This document shows positions 1 through 10,648 of a stretch of 64,000 bases of DNA, in pieces. Origin of the DNA: Choristoneura fumiferana (taxonomy: Eukaryota > Arthropoda > Insecta > Lepidoptera > Tortricidae); contig NC_133500.1 of assembly GCF_025370935.1 (NCBI RefSeq), positions 9,772,994 to 9,836,993 on the forward strand, in the 5' to 3' direction. Every line of letters starts with the position of its first letter. Position 1 is the stretch's first letter. Position numbers and translations under genes: made by a program. The notes under the pieces were generated by a model, which saw nothing but the letters and a program-made list of their open reading frames with translations, had not been told where the DNA came from and did not search any database.

Positions 1-469
1 AAATAAAGAACTCTTATTTGGCAGAAATTGACATTTTCATGTGTCACGTCGGGTTAAATAGTTCTATTTTTTTTGATCACAGTAATATTTCAGGATGAAA
101 AGCCGATTATGAAATATATCTTATATTTAAAGCGATTCGATTTATTATCACATTTAAACCTAGCTTTGCTAGCTGGCTTACCCATCGAAATGCAGTTTGT
201 CAAGATGCAGTAAACACGTCGTAAATAAGAAAAATAAACAGCTTAATGTTATAAATTCGTTTCGTTATTCCAATGCACCATCCAATAAATAAAATTCGCG
301 ACCATTCGAGGATTCGATTATACGACTTCTTTTTAAAATTCCAGCCAAGCGTCGTCGACAATTAAACGTTGAAATGGCTTGAAAAATATTTTTATTTTCT
401 ACGAGAGAGATAAACGAATTCTATGTAGACTGAGTCGTAGACATAAGCTAGTTAGATCCTCCTTTTTAC
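1..469. other. AT-rich DNA without recognised gene
   Basis: No convincing coding frame, RNA gene or repeat family was recognised here. It ends where the dispersed 'ttccg...ggtttttt' repeat begins. Confidence 0.5.
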
Positions 470-516
470 GGTTCCGGAGCCAAAATGGCAAAAACGGAAC
501 CCTTATAGTTTCGCCA

Positions 517-517
517 T

Positions 518-548
<31 letters not shown>

Positions 549-550
549 CG
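517..550. repeat. TGTC tetranucleotide microsatellite
   Basis: About eight TGTC units, the last ones changed to tgtccgtccg. It lies inside the dispersed repeat, and the second copy has a shorter, decayed version at the same place. Confidence 0.9.
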
Positions 551-931
551 CGGCTTTGCTTAGGGACTATCAATGCTAGAAAGCTGTAATTTTTCACGGA
601 TATATATGTAAACTATGCCGACAAAATTGTACAATAAAAAAAAATCCAATCCCATAGACGAAAAGTGGGGGTGTTTTTTTTTTCTCATCCAACCCTATAG
701 TGTGGGGTATCGTTGGATAGGTCTTTTAAAACCATTAGGGGTTTGCTAAGACGATTTTTCGATTCATTGTTTTTTTGCGAAATATTCAACTTTAAAGAGC
801 AAATTTTCATTAAAATGGAGCGTCCCCCCCCCCTCTAATATGTAAACCGGTGGGTGGAAAAAAAAAATTCAGGATGGAGTAAGTATATCAAACTTTCAAG
901 GAAAACTATAACGGCCAAGTTTGCTTGAGAA

Positions 932-1035
932 TTACAATACAATACAATACAATAACTCTTTATTGCACACCAATACAATTAGAATTATTAGTAGTTAAAG
1001 AGTAAATAGCAGCCTAAGGTATAAAATATACCTAA
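932..1035 (-). mobile_element. LINE 3' end with AATAC tail, nested
   Basis: The run acaatacaatacaatac followed by aactctttattgcacacc is the reverse complement of the tails at 23190-23322 and 58925-59122, which read gcaataaagagt then repeated TTGTA units. It is best read as the 3' end of a non-LTR element inserted in reverse into the surrounding repeat. Confidence 0.55.
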
Positions 1036-1175
1036 ACTTGGAAGATTCCGTATAAAATACGAAATCCTTAGAAAATATTACTTAATTTTTTCGAAATGGC
1101 TACGGAACCCTATTTCGGGCGTATCCGACACGCTCTTGGCCGGTTTTTTAACAGATGTAGTACTTATAAGACTTA

Positions 1176-1314
1176 GGGGCTGTGTCACCATCCATTGATT
1201 ATTGTTAACTGGGTTAAATGTGATGCCGTCTTCGTCTATTCGAACAAAACAAATAGAGACGGCATCACATTTAACCGTCAGTTAACACTAATCAATGGAT
1301 GGTGAAACAGCCCC
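1176..1314. mobile_element. Foldback MITE, TTA-flanked family, copy 1
   Basis: The ends ggggctgtgtcaccatcc and ggatggtgaaacagcccc form long terminal inverted repeats covering almost the whole 139 bases. TTA directly flanks both sides (1173-1175 and 1315-1317), matching the 3-bp TWA duplication typical of PIF/Harbinger-type elements. Other copies lie at 20207-20283 (half), 23329-23462, 39175-39315 and 57054-57191. There is no coding capacity, so a transposase encoded elsewhere is needed. The superfamily assignment rests on the flanks only. Confidence 0.85.
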
Positions 1315-1703
1315 TTAGAGTAGGTCGTAGTACTTAGTTGGTAGGTATAGTAGTACTTAGTTTAGGTCACCTGTTTTGTTATTTTACTTATTACTTCAAC
1401 GTTCTCAAAAGTAATTTTTAAATAAACAATATGTGCTTTATAAAGTTCATTCGGCCGTTATTCTTAGTGTTAATTTGTTCTTTATAAAGTACGCGAGAAC
1501 TGACGAAAACATATAAGTTAAATTTGCAATGGGCACGCCACATCGCTCAAAGACCACATTGCCGTTGGGGGAACAAGGTTCTTGAGGTGTGGACGGCAAG
1601 AGTAAACTATCACACTATTTCGCCAAGAAAGTCAAACTCAACCGCCACGACCGCTCTGTGGAGATAAGCAACTTAGAAGAAGAAATTGACAATTATAAAA
1701 ATA

Positions 1704-1919
1704 CTAGCTTTTGCCAGCGGCTTCGCCCGCGTGGAATTCGGTTATCGCGCGCTCTTCTCTCATTTTTCAGGGATAAAAGTAGCCTATGTCACTCTCTGGC
1801 CCATAAACTATATCTATGCCAAAAATCACGTCGATTCGTCGCTCCGTTTCGACGTGAAAGACGGACAAACATACAAACACACACACTTTCGCATTTATAA
1901 TATTATATTAGTATGGATT
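1704..1919 (+). repeat. Dispersed repeat ctagctttt...tttcgcatttataatatta, copy 1
   Basis: It starts ctagcttttgccagcggcttc and ends ctttcgcatttataatatta. A reverse copy occurs at 33923-34150 and a decayed one at 50382-50535. The open frames across it are shadows of the repeat. Confidence 0.7.
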
Positions 1920-2337
1920 AAGTTAGGAGAGCGAATTGATACTTCTCATCGCGAACAAGTCAACTGAACATCCATTTAGCTAGAATCAGACAAAGGACGT
2001 TTTCTCGATAACTGCGGTAATCTATTCGGAATATCGAACGATTTATACTGGCAAGAATAATTTTATCGACCGACGTGACTAAGAAGGCAATTATTCTACG
2101 GTAACTGATGCGTGTTAAAATTAACAAGTCTCCAGATCAAATTCAAGTACGTTTTTCTTTGTCTTCCACACCGCAGTGTTGGAGGTCAGAGTTCTTAGTT
2201 GGCAACTGAGAGCGCTGCAATCGATTTTAACATTAAGTCCTTTAGTTGCCTCAACCGCTTGAAGGAGTAAGTCCGCCTTATTCTTAAACCATGCATGGCG
2301 CAGTCAAATATACTACATAGCATGGCTTCTACCTATT
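1920..2337. other. No recognised feature
   Basis: AT-rich DNA without a credible coding frame or repeat I can name. Confidence 0.4.
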
Positions 2338-2401
2338 CATCATCATTCATCATCAACATCATATCAGCCGTAAGACGTCCAATGTTGGACGATCCCCCCA
2401 T
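2338..2401 (-). mobile_element. RTE-like LINE 3' terminus fragment
   Basis: The stretch catcatcattcatcatcaac then atatcagccgtaagacgtcc aatgttggac is the reverse complement of the gtcc..gtggacgtc..cggctgacATGATGATG tail seen on the longer fragments at 5278-5716 and 62980-63156. It is a short 3' stub. Confidence 0.6.
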
Positions 2402-2789
2402 AGATACAGTGGCTTCGGTTGCAACCTATAATCCTTATCAAATAGGTTGGGTACGGTGACATTTACTTTTTTACCATTACACGCCATGAATGTTTCAGAC
2501 CAACACATAAAAAATATTCTTGAAAAAATATATATCTCCACAGCTTAAAATATTTCGTAATAATAAACACCAATCACTTAAAAATATATTATTTTGGTAT
2601 AAAACTAAAACAAAAATTATAATCTCGTCAACTTTCATCGTGTGAAACGGAACTCAATGAATGACAATAGAGCTTGACTGTACCTACTTATCGACCGAAT
2701 CGATTCCACCATCTTGTCAAAACGTTACGAGCAAAGGTAAACGTACGGGTGCTCGTCACTGTCCCAATAGCTTCAATCTTATGTCATTA

Positions 2790-3040
2790 AATAAAAAATA
2801 AAAAATATCATGGGACACTTGACACCAATTGACCTAGTCCCAAACGAAGCAAACCTTGTGCTATGGATACTAGGCAACGGAGAAACATACTTATATAGAT
2901 AAATACATACTTAATACAAATTAAACATCCAAGACCAAACATACGTATTATTCATACAAATATCTGCCCCGGCCGGGAATCGAACCCGGGACCTCAAGCT
3001 TCGTAGTCAGGTTCTCTAACCACTTGGCCATCCGGTCGTC
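2790..3040 (-). mobile_element. tRNA-derived SINE (family B), near full length
   Basis: The minus-strand head (3040 to about 2965) is tRNA-like: a box A region ggccaagtggttagag, then a box B ggttcgattcc in a T arm with a perfect CCGGG/CCCGG stem. The acceptor arms do not pair, so this is not a working tRNA gene. The body runs toward an A-rich end at 2790-2806. The same head and body occur at 46030-49159, where the unit is split by a LINE. RNA polymerase III transcription from the A and B boxes is expected for this class. Confidence 0.85.
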
Positions 3041-3837
3041 ATTGCCAATAGCAATAGAGATGATAGCAGGGTGTCGTCTATTGGGGATTAGCGTCTCTTT
3101 CACTCGGACGTTTACCTTACCATTGTATACGCAGTACAACAAGACATTCTGTACCAGTGAATTGGCCAGCATTAGCACGAACGTATGACGGTGCGAAAAG
3201 CGGGGCGGCCCGCGCGGGGCTTCACGATCACGGTCGGTATCCGGGGCCACGTTAACAACTCTGCGATTTGTATTTTTCTCCCCACGGATAGTGAGCAGGG
3301 CTGTCGCGCGATCGTGAATTATTTTACCATTGAATCAGGATTTTATAAGTTATTTTAGGACATACTGAGAGTAAGTTGCACTAAGTATTCAATTGACGAC
3401 CAATATCAAACTAGCTTTCAAATCTCGGAATAAGTAGGTGGGCGTTTTTTTTAAAAAAATGCACCCTCTTTTTTGAAATTTTAGAAACAAATGTTTTTTC
3501 CTACTTAGAATCAAGAGCACATTCGATTCCGATCGTTCAAAAAAATGACAGTTCGGCGACGTTTTTTTCATACACTCAGTAAGTAAGTAAGAAAGGGTAC
3601 ACTTTTTTTTTAAAACGACCATATACTCTAACAAGCCGAAACACGGGTTACGTCGTTCTGGTTTGATAAGCTCGATGGTATTGTTTGTAGATGGTATATT
3701 GTATTTTCATCCGAACTACGCATAAATCTCATGTTTCGTGTCAATATCATAACAGAAAGAGGATACGAGTATCTATATACATAGTTACAATTGAAGCCAT
3801 ATAAGCGATAATAATAACACTTATGGCAATATGTTTT
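3041..3837. other. Non-coding, with a repeat shared with 42465-42705
   Basis: Between about 3410 and 3610 the text (gattccgatcgttcaaaaaa, tgacagtt, gacgttttttt) resembles 42465-42705 (gattccgatggtttgaaaaa, gtcag, gacgttttttt), so a diverged dispersed repeat is likely. No gene was seen in the remainder. Confidence 0.45.
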
Positions 3838-4071
3838 ATTAAATGAAAGTTAATCCGGATAAGTCATGTCTTAAACCGAGTTTAGCTCGACATGTTTCGG
3901 GTTAATTCGTAACTCGCAATCGTTCGCGCGAGCAGAGCGGTGACCCGCAGTGTGCGTGTTGCAGCTGCCGCCGTCGCTTTGCACCTTGAAAAAGGGCTAC
4001 AAATTAGCCCGAAACATGTCGAGCTAAACTCGATTTAACACGTGTGGTATCCGGATTAACTTTCATTTAAT
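3838..4071. mobile_element. MITE with perfect 24-bp terminal inverted repeats
   Basis: Bases 3838-3861 (attaaatgaaagttaatccg...) are the exact reverse complement of 4048-4071. Inside them a second inverted pair of about 35 bases (cgagtttagctcgacatg near 3878, mirrored near 4015) matches at all but two positions. The centre is GC-rich (ccgccgtcgctttgcacc). There is no coding capacity. I recognise it as a lepidopteran foldback element but cannot assign the transposase class; no clear target duplication was seen. Confidence 0.85.
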
Positions 4072-4387
4072 ATGAGTGAGTTTCACGGTCGTTTCATGAG
4101 CAATATGTTCTGGCAACCCTGCACAAGATTTCCACCCGATCAGAGCTGCGTCATCAATCAGCGCTCGTTCGCACTCGATTACCGGCGCCTTTGTGCCCGC
4201 TGATAAATGATAGTGGCTCATTCATCATCTGCTCATTAAAATCTTTAGCAACACCCCCTACGAGATAGGTCAAGTTCTCTAGTGAGTGAGACATATAGAA
4301 CTGATTAATCTGTAAAAGTTCCTAGTTGTACTGGGACTGAGGCGCGAAATAAACCCACGTCAGTGTTGGTCGGGTTTTTTAGCCAGA

Positions 4388-4665
4388 TGCACTAACCATC
4401 CCAGCCTATTTACGTCCCACTGCTGGGCACAGGCCTCCTCTCAGAATGAAAGGGCTTGGGCCGTAGTTCCCACGCGGGCCCAGTGCGGATTGGGAAATTC
4501 ACACACACCATTGAATTACTTCACAGGTGTGTGCTGGTCAATCACGATGTTTTCCATCACCGTAAAGCTCGTGGTAAATTTCAAATGAAATTTCGCATAT
4601 GAATTTCGAAAAACTAGAGTTTGATTGAACCCACGAACCTCTGCTAGATGCACTAACGTTTATCT
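4388..4665 (-). mobile_element. tRNA-derived repeat/SINE (family C), copy 1
   Basis: It contains the family C landmarks in reverse: ctgctgggcacaggcctcct, cccagtgcggattggg, ttcacacacaccattgaatt, cgatgttttcc, aaagctcgtggtaaatttc, and a decayed tRNA-like head with cacgaacctctgc. Compare the better preserved heads at 35983-36262 and 56376-56624. Confidence 0.75.
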
Positions 4666-4689
4666 TATAAGCCAGCAGCAACAGACCAT

Positions 4690-5110
4690 CTATACTTAAA
4701 AGATTTTAAAATCCTAGCCTAGTGGTTTGAACTAAGGTCTTTTGAGGAAAAGATCGTGGCTTCAAACCTAGACTTGCACCTTTTTAATGTTATACGTGCG
4801 AACTGCGTAGTTACATTTAAAATTTACCATGCGCTTTGCGGTGAAGGAAAACATCGTAAGAAGCTTGCATTTACTTGTGAAGAAATTCAATGAAAGAAAA
4901 AAGAAAAAAATAAGTAATTTATTCACATTCACAAAGAGACACAAATACAACAAAATAAAAAAATAACACTAAACAGCAAACACAAATAAAACAAAACAGA
5001 AATACAAAAATGGAATACACGATTAAATGGTGTGTAAAATTCTCAATCCCTAATGAGCCGTGGGAATTATAGCCCAAGGTCTCTTAATCTGAGAAGAGGC
5101 ACGTGTCTGA
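4690..5110 (+). mobile_element. Family C SINE copy, opposite orientation, interrupted
   Basis: The plus-strand head reads cctagtggtttgaactaagg with gatcgtggcttcaaacc, followed by the body landmarks aaatttaccatgcgctttgcgg and aaggaaaacatcg. After about 140 bases of A-rich foreign sequence the 3' landmarks resume (aattctcaatccctaatgag, gggaattatagcccaaggtc). It is old and split, and faces copy 1 head to head. Confidence 0.55.
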
Positions 5111-5277
5111 AAGTGTTAGCCAGCATTCTACTGTTGTAGTGGATAAAGCATAATACTCGTGGATCTGCCGTCATATTTTATCGGAAGAGTTCGTATTTAT
5201 CATGCTCTCTTAAGTAGCTTCAGTGGCCATCGTACAGCCGTAGGGGTAGGACGCATAACATTTGACACTGAATAATA

Positions 5278-5716
5278 AAGTTCATAAAGCCTTTGACCAG
5301 TGTGTGTTGCCAGTGATGACTTACGGATCTGAGACGTGAGCGCTAACGATGGGCCTCGTGAGGAAGCTCAAAGTCACTCTAAGGGCTATGGAGAGGGCTA
5401 TATAGAATCAGAAATGATGATATCCGCAGTAGAACTAAGGTTACCGACATAGCCCAAAGAATTGCGAAACTGAAGTGGCAGTGGGCGGGGCACATTGCTC
5501 GCAGGACTGATGGCTGATGGGATCAAAGGGTTCTCGAATGGCGTGCGCGGACCGGGAGACGAGCTGTCGGTAGGCCTCCAACAAGATGGAGCGACGACCT
5601 GGTTAAGATCGCGGGATCGCGGTGGATGCGGAAAGCACAGGACCGGTCTGAGTGGAGAGCCTTGGGGGAGGCCTATTTCTAGCAGTGGACGTCTTTCGGC
5701 TGACATGATGATGATG
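5278..5716 (+). pseudogene. RTE-like LINE 3' fragment (reverse-transcriptase ORF C-terminus)
   Basis: The conceptual translation gives broken pieces of the familiar lepidopteran RTE-type C-terminus: CVLPVMTYGSET, then LVRKLKVTLRAMERA, then AQRIAKLKWQWAGHIARRTD with stops and frameshifts. The unit ends in gtggacgtctttcggctgac followed by ATGATGATGATG, the tail that defines the 3' end. It is degenerate and cannot make protein. Confidence 0.75.
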
Positions 5717-5719
5717 ATA

Positions 5720-6168
5720 AATAAAGTTCATATTAATGAGCCACCTACCTACCCGTGAGGTTACCTACGAAGCCGAAACGTGGACCTTGACTGCGGGGCT
5801 AATCCACAAATTCAAGGTCGCTCAGCGAGCTATGGAGAGAGCAATGCTAGGGGTTTCTTTGAAGGATAAAATCCGAAATCACATTATCCGACAAAGAACG
5901 AAAGTCACCGACGTTGCTCATTAGTTCGCTGAAGTGACGTTGGGCTGGCCACGTCTGTCGCATGACGGATGAACAATGGAGCAGAGGAGTCCTCGAATGG
6001 AGACCACGGACGGCAAGACGTAGTGTAGGGCATCCTGAGGCACGGTGGACGGACGACCTTAAGAGGGTCGCTGGCGGCGGATGGATGCGAGGGGCTTAAG
6101 ACAGAGTGTTGTGGCGCGCCATGGAAGAGGCCTATATGTCCAGAAGTGGACTGCTGTAGGCTAATGAT
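5720..6168 (+). pseudogene. Second RTE-like LINE 3' fragment, adjacent
   Basis: This starts a few bases after the preceding unit's tail. It reads YEAETWTLTAGLIHKF and KVAQRAMERAMLGVSLKDK before a stop at about 5922. It then continues through a decayed gcatgacggatgaacaatgg region and gacttaagagggtcgctggc-like DNA to the gtggactgctgtaggctaatgatgat terminus. It corresponds to the same protein region as its neighbour, so two insertions or a tandem duplication of the 3' end are present. Confidence 0.7.
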
Positions 6169-6202
6169 GATATTAATGGGCATGAAAATGTCGCTCATTT
6201 AA

Positions 6203-6411
6203 CCCTTAATAAGGTAGAGGTGATTTAGAGACCATATTGCATTGATTTGGAAATTCAACCTTATTGTTTAAGTAATAACAATAGGTTACAATATTCATTT
6301 TAATTATCGAAAATATTACTAGCTTTAAAAATAACCTTTGCCAGGTATGTATTCGATAGCTGCTTTTGATTCTGTGGTAGTATGCTTCAATAAATGAAGC
6401 CTTATTAAGGG
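6203..6411. mobile_element. piggyBac-like MITE flanked by TTAA
   Basis: TTAA (6199-6202) is followed by cccttaataagg, and the right end ccttattaaggg is followed by TTAA (6412-6415). The 12-bp terminal inverted repeats beginning CCC, with a TTAA duplication, are the hallmark of piggyBac-type elements. It is 209 bases long with no transposase. A related copy in reverse is at 27644-27836, sharing the segment gattctgtggtagtatgc. Confidence 0.8.
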
Positions 6412-6415
6412 TTAA

Positions 6416-7554
6416 TATAATAAATGATAAACACTGCAGGTGCCGTCGCACTCCGATAGGGATCCGACTTTTCCCTATGGAAATTTATTACACACTTATA
6501 TCTGTATTTAATCCCTTATGTAACCTCTTTACATAATGAAAACAGTCCACAATCCCAGCAAGATCATGCGCCGACGTATAATTCTAAACAGTGCAACGCC
6601 GAGGCTGATCTTTGTTCCCACGCTGTCTCGAGAACAATAACAGTCTTGGAGACGAGGTGTGGTCCAAATTACAGGATTCCAGTACATATATCCAGGTTAC
6701 AAAGAAACTTTATTACAAAAAGATATGGAAAAACAGTGACTGAAAGATGAAAATCAAGTTAATTTGTCTTTAATCGATTTGTGGGAAAACTTCTTGAGTA
6801 AAGCAAGTAACACAAGAGCTATCGTTGTGGAGAGAAGACGGCCTATATCCAGCATACGCAATAATTTTGTTTGTATTCCTGCATTGCTTGTTATTAAAGT
6901 ACAGATCAACCTGTCGCCAATAAGCAAATATACATAAGCGATAAAGTCTGTGCCAATATATATATGCGCATATATCGCAGTGTGTCTGTCGAACTATCCT
7001 CTAGAAATGCACTCAAATTACTCTACTCAATACAGTAGTTATGTACGTATTGAGTTCGTTGACACAATGGTCCTCAAATTTTCATCCGAAATCTTATTCT
7101 GTAAGACTGCTATAGACACCGTTAGCGGTGACGAAGATGAGTATTATTCGAATAAGTATTTTTATCCGAATAAACTCTTTGCGAATAATTTAACCGTGAA
7201 TAAATCATGCACTCTAAAATTACCAAAGCAAACGGAGCTAGTCTATAACTTGGACAGTGCACAGTACACAGTGCACCAAGACACCTTCCCCAGCCTCCCA
7301 GGGTCCCGTCACACGGCAAAGCGTACACGCTCGCTGGATTGCAATATACTGTGTGGAATAATTCACACTCACAATGTGAATGACGGGAGAAGCTATACGT
7401 CCACATTTCAAAGCACACTTACAAAGTGCATCTGCTTGTGTGTATTAGTGTCTTAAAAGTCCACACATATTTATGTAGTAGTAACGAACAAAAAAGTTAC
7501 AGTTTTTATGCAGAACTAAAAATAAGACGAATAGAAATGTTAATTTCTCATCTC
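6416..7554. other. Long non-coding stretch; 168-codon open frame judged spurious
   Basis: A 168-codon frame crosses 6950-7456, but it is low-complexity and cysteine/tyrosine-scattered, with no recognisable domain. Part of it (cgctcgctggattgcaatat, 7330-7350) recurs at 8105-8128, showing repeat origin. No other feature was supported. Confidence 0.4.
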
Positions 7555-7832
7555 CGGCCTTTATACGTTCCACGGCTGGGCACAGGCGTCCACTTAGAAT
7601 GAAAGAGTTTGAGCCATAGTGCGGATTGGCAAGTTCATGCACACTATACAACTGCTAAGCACATGTGTACTGGTTTTCTTGTGATGTTTTCTTCCACCTT
7701 AAAGGTCATGGTAAAGAAATGTAATTTCGCACATAAAAATAAATACAAACATTGGAACATAGAACCTCCTCCTTTTTTGAAGTCGGTTAAAAACGATCCT
7801 CTGTTTGAGAGTGCGTAAAAACCACTACGCTA
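7555..7832 (-). mobile_element. Family C SINE copy, diverged
   Basis: Landmarks in order are ggctgggcacaggcgtccac, gagccatagtgcggattggc, gtgatgttttcttccacc, catggtaaagaaatgtaatttcgcac, and a degraded tRNA-like head (gatcctctgtttgagagtgc, accactacgctactgc). It is more diverged than the 35983 and 56376 copies. Confidence 0.65.
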
Positions 7833-7929
7833 CTGCGACTTTTTTTACAAGCTTTTATTTGTAAGTCGTGGTTTCAAAATTTGCAAACCATTTTGGGCTG
7901 ATATTTGGCAACAATACTATACTCTGGTA

Positions 7930-8065
7930 GTGAAACTCTGGTGGTCCAGTCTGAATAGTCTCCGCAGGACGGAGCTGTTCAACAGTTAATGACATCGACT
8001 TGAAACTTGGTACGATGAAATCGCAAGAATAGCAAACAAAAGTACAGTCAGCAAAAAATATTTAA
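7930..8065 (+). repeat. Dispersed repeat with tccgcaggacgga motif, copy 1
   Basis: Contains gtggtccagtctgaatagtc, tctccgcaggacggagctg, ttcaacagttaatgacatcg and acttgaaacttggta, shared with 33181-33430 and, in reverse, 51708-51900. Probably the 3' part of an unclassified LINE. Confidence 0.55.
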
Positions 8066-8304
8066 CAAAACTTTTCACAGAAGCGTTATCGTTTTCTAGC
8101 GCTCACGCTCGCTGGATTGCAATATGCTACATGGAATAATTTACTCGGGAGCTCTGTGCAGTATGCACTTCGCCTGACGGGCGTGACATACTGACACTTG
8201 CGAGAGTTGCGAGTGTAGGGTTACTGAAGAAAAAAGGTACGGTTTTTACACAGAATTGTCCCCAGTTTCATTGTAGCAATCCAGTAGCAAGCAAGTAGGC
8301 CTAT

Positions 8305-8579
8305 GCAGGTGGTAGGACCTTGTGCAAGGTCCGCCCGGATTGCTACCACCATCTTGCTCGCTAATCCTGCCGTGAAGCAGCAGTGCTTGCACTGTTGGGT
8401 CTCGGCGTGGAGAGTAAGACAGCCGCTGAAATTACTGGCACTTGAGGTATTCCATCTTAGGCCTCTAGGTTGGCAACGCATCCGCAATACCCCTGGTGTT
8501 GCAGATGTTTATGGGCGGTGGTGATCTCTTACCATCAGGAGACCTACTTGCTCGTTTGCCATCCAGACGAATAAAAAAA
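8305..8579 (+). repeat. 275-bp poly(A)-tailed repeat (family D), copy 1
   Basis: It begins gcaggtggtaggaccttgtg, passes through ccaccatcttgctcgctaat and atgggcggtggtgatctctt, and ends gtttgccatccagacgaat plus an A-run. Close copies are at 29678-29953 and 43072-43348, all in the same orientation; partial copies lie at 19404-19501, 30442-30483 (reverse) and 37741-37935 (reverse, diverged). The poly(A) tail indicates retroposition. The open frames on both strands of each copy are shadows. Confidence 0.8.
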
Positions 8580-9191
8580 AGGCCTTGCTAAAGACCAGTG
8601 CAACGAGAAGTGCATACTAATTTTTGGGACCCTTCAGTACAGACGTTATCGAATCCAAAGTGAACGAATTATGTTCCGGAAACACGATAACATCAGCAAC
8701 ACGAGGAACCCACTTCCGGCCACTTCCGCGTTTATAACGTTCCATCCCGAAATCCCCTCTACCGGTGAACCGTCATCTCGGCACCGTAACGTCATCGTGA
8801 ACGGATCATCCGGCTTACATCTGTCAGCTGCTGAACCGCGACTTGGGCCAGGATTACGTGTTCCTTGACATCTGTAAGCATTAAACGTCGCTTTCGTTGT
8901 GGAAACATTTCGTAAAAACTCTAGAATTAAAAGGGACATTTGAGAGTTCAAATTGGAAGTAAGCAAGATCGACAAGGCTAAATTCACCTTCAAGAATCGT
9001 AGCAATTTACAAATTTAAAGTCAAAGGCAAAATATATTTATTCAAAAAGCCTCTGTTGAGACGAAATTGACAAGAAATTCAACGAGCTATATTTTTTTTA
9101 AAAGTTCCTTTTAATTTACATATTAAAATGACCGTATTCACAGAAACTAAATACAATAGAGCCGACAGGCATATCTAGAAATGACGGCAAG

Positions 9192-9558
9192 AGACCGGAC
9201 GGAATGTCTCTGATTCCGTGGAGTATGGGACGTGTGCTAGTGTGGGATGCAACTTGTGTTGACACACTGGCCCCGTCTCATCTCCACCGAACATCAATAA
9301 GGGCAGCAGCAGCAGCAGAAATGGCAGAAACTGCCAAAGCAGGAAAATACAGTGGTCTCGGTGCCGAATATGATTTTGTACCTTTCGGCGTCGAGACCCT
9401 TGATCCGTGGGGCCCTGGCGCTCTGAGTCTCTTCAAAGATACTCAGAGAAACCACAGGAGACCGAAGAGCTGGCAGTTTCCTCGCTCAACGCATCAGTCT
9501 TGCGATCCAACGGGGAAATGCTGCCAGCATCTTTGGTACCATGCCGCTGGGTTTTTAG
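9192..9558 (+). pseudogene. Decayed C-terminal domain of a mobile-element protein
   Basis: The frame from 9192 reads RPDGMSLIPW, then VWDATCVDTLAPSHL, then AAAAAEMAETAKAGKYSGL, then PFGVETLDPWGPGALSLFKD. It then loses phase. Another frame resumes the family's end at about 9480: LAQRISLAIQRGNAAS followed by IFGTMPLGF and a stop at 9556-9558. I recognise this as the conserved C-terminal block that follows reverse transcriptase in a widespread class of animal retroelement proteins. I cannot name the clade from memory with certainty. At least one frameshift between about 9440 and 9480 makes it a pseudogene, and no upstream RT remains. Confidence 0.7.
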
Positions 9559-9804
9559 ATTTATTATAGTTTTAGCTTATTTAATTTTATTGTACCTAAT
9601 ATACCTTTTTTTTAGTTGGACCTGTATTGTTCTGGAAATAATAATAAATAAAATATCGGTCTTGTCAGCTAGATCAGCGAGCCACAAAAAATACAAAAAC
9701 CTTTACAAACCAAGCCAAGTTCAAAACTAAAATGACGTAAACGCGAAATAAAAACTAACATCTACCTTTTCTAACGCCAAAATTACGTTTGGATCACAGC
9801 ATGT

Positions 9805-9941
9805 ACACAGTCACCTGCATTAATATCTGCCCCAGCGGAGCGTGCAAAAATATCAGACACGTCCTACCGGCCCTAGAAATAGAGTCGTATCAGATATTTA
9901 TGCACGCTTTGATGTGTCAGACATTGGTGCTGGTGACTATA
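9805..9941. mobile_element. Foldback MITE with acagtcacc ends, copy 1
   Basis: The left end acagtcacctgcattaatat and right end acattggtgctggtgactat are inverted and imperfect. The interior also folds (atatcagacacgtcc, mirrored by gtatcagatatttatgcacg). A copy in the opposite orientation at 26376-26983 is split by other repeats. Confidence 0.75.
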
Positions 9942-10648
9942 CAAATCACGAAATGAAAATAAATAAGTGCTGTCTCATTTATTAAGATCTGAATTGGCAA
10001 GTTTATTGATTATGTACTTGAAGTGAGCCGGCATGGTCGGTAAATCAGTTCGGGCGACGTTTAGTAGCACGTTAGCAACATTGTCGTCCACGTACAGTAT
10101 GTGAGTTTATAACCACTTGGATTTATGCAAGATCAACTAGGTCTCGGTTAAGCAACGGATATTTATTTTGCAAAATTGAATCACCAAAGCGACGAGACAT
10201 AAACGGATATTACCTTTTGTATTATCTTTGTCAGTGCGCCTCTCTCCTATTTCTGTAGTTAAAAAGAAACAGAACGACGATTAAGCTGTAAGAGTACCTA
10301 ACGTTACCTGTACTATATTCCATTCTATAATCAAAGTGAAAGTCAAAATATCTTTATTCAATTTAGACTACGACAAATAATTTAATGTTAATATTCATTT
10401 CACCAACAGATTTATGGTTGAGACTGTTTTGTAGAAGAAAAGTTCATATTACAGTTGTAATACTTAAGGTTTAAACAAAGGATATTAATAATCTCATAAT
10501 TTGCGTATATACTATTTATTGATATTTTTGATATGCACATAAAAATATTGACAACAAATCACGTATGGAAAACTATGGTAAGCATGGCGGCCACAGGGCC
10601 ACCACACCATGACATCTCCAATTGTGACTTCATACGGCATCTGGGGGA
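9942..10648. other. No gene; LINE-like head at about 10328
   Basis: At 10328-10430 the run tcaaagtgaaagtcaaaata tctttattcaa resembles 9015-9045 (tcaaaggcaaaatatatttattc), a common lepidopteran repeat terminus. Nothing else was recognised. Confidence 0.4.

Larger units (their letters stand above)
470..1150 (+). repeat. Dispersed repeat with ggttccg and ccggtttttt ends, copy 1
   Basis: This copy begins at ggttccggagcc and ends near cggaaccctatttcgggc, then ccgacacgctcttggccggttttt. The same two ends recur around a second copy at 22419-23060, with a short left-end fragment at 41673-41766, so the unit is a true interspersed repeat of roughly 650 bases. It holds a TGTC microsatellite and a nested, reverse-oriented LINE 3' end. 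The ORFs inside it are not genes. I recognise it as a common lepidopteran repeat but cannot assign a superfamily. Confidence 0.7.

Noticed and set aside
2966..3040. Possible tRNA gene on the minus strand
   Set aside because: Box A, box B and the T arm are good, but the acceptor arms do not pair and the sequence continues into a SINE body repeated at 46030-49159.
6950..7456. 168-codon open frame
   Set aside because: Low-complexity translation with no domain; part of the DNA is repeated near 8105.
8305..8579. Open frames on both strands of the family D repeats (also at 29678 and 43072)
   Set aside because: They are carried along by a multi-copy poly(A)-tailed repeat and differ in length between copies.
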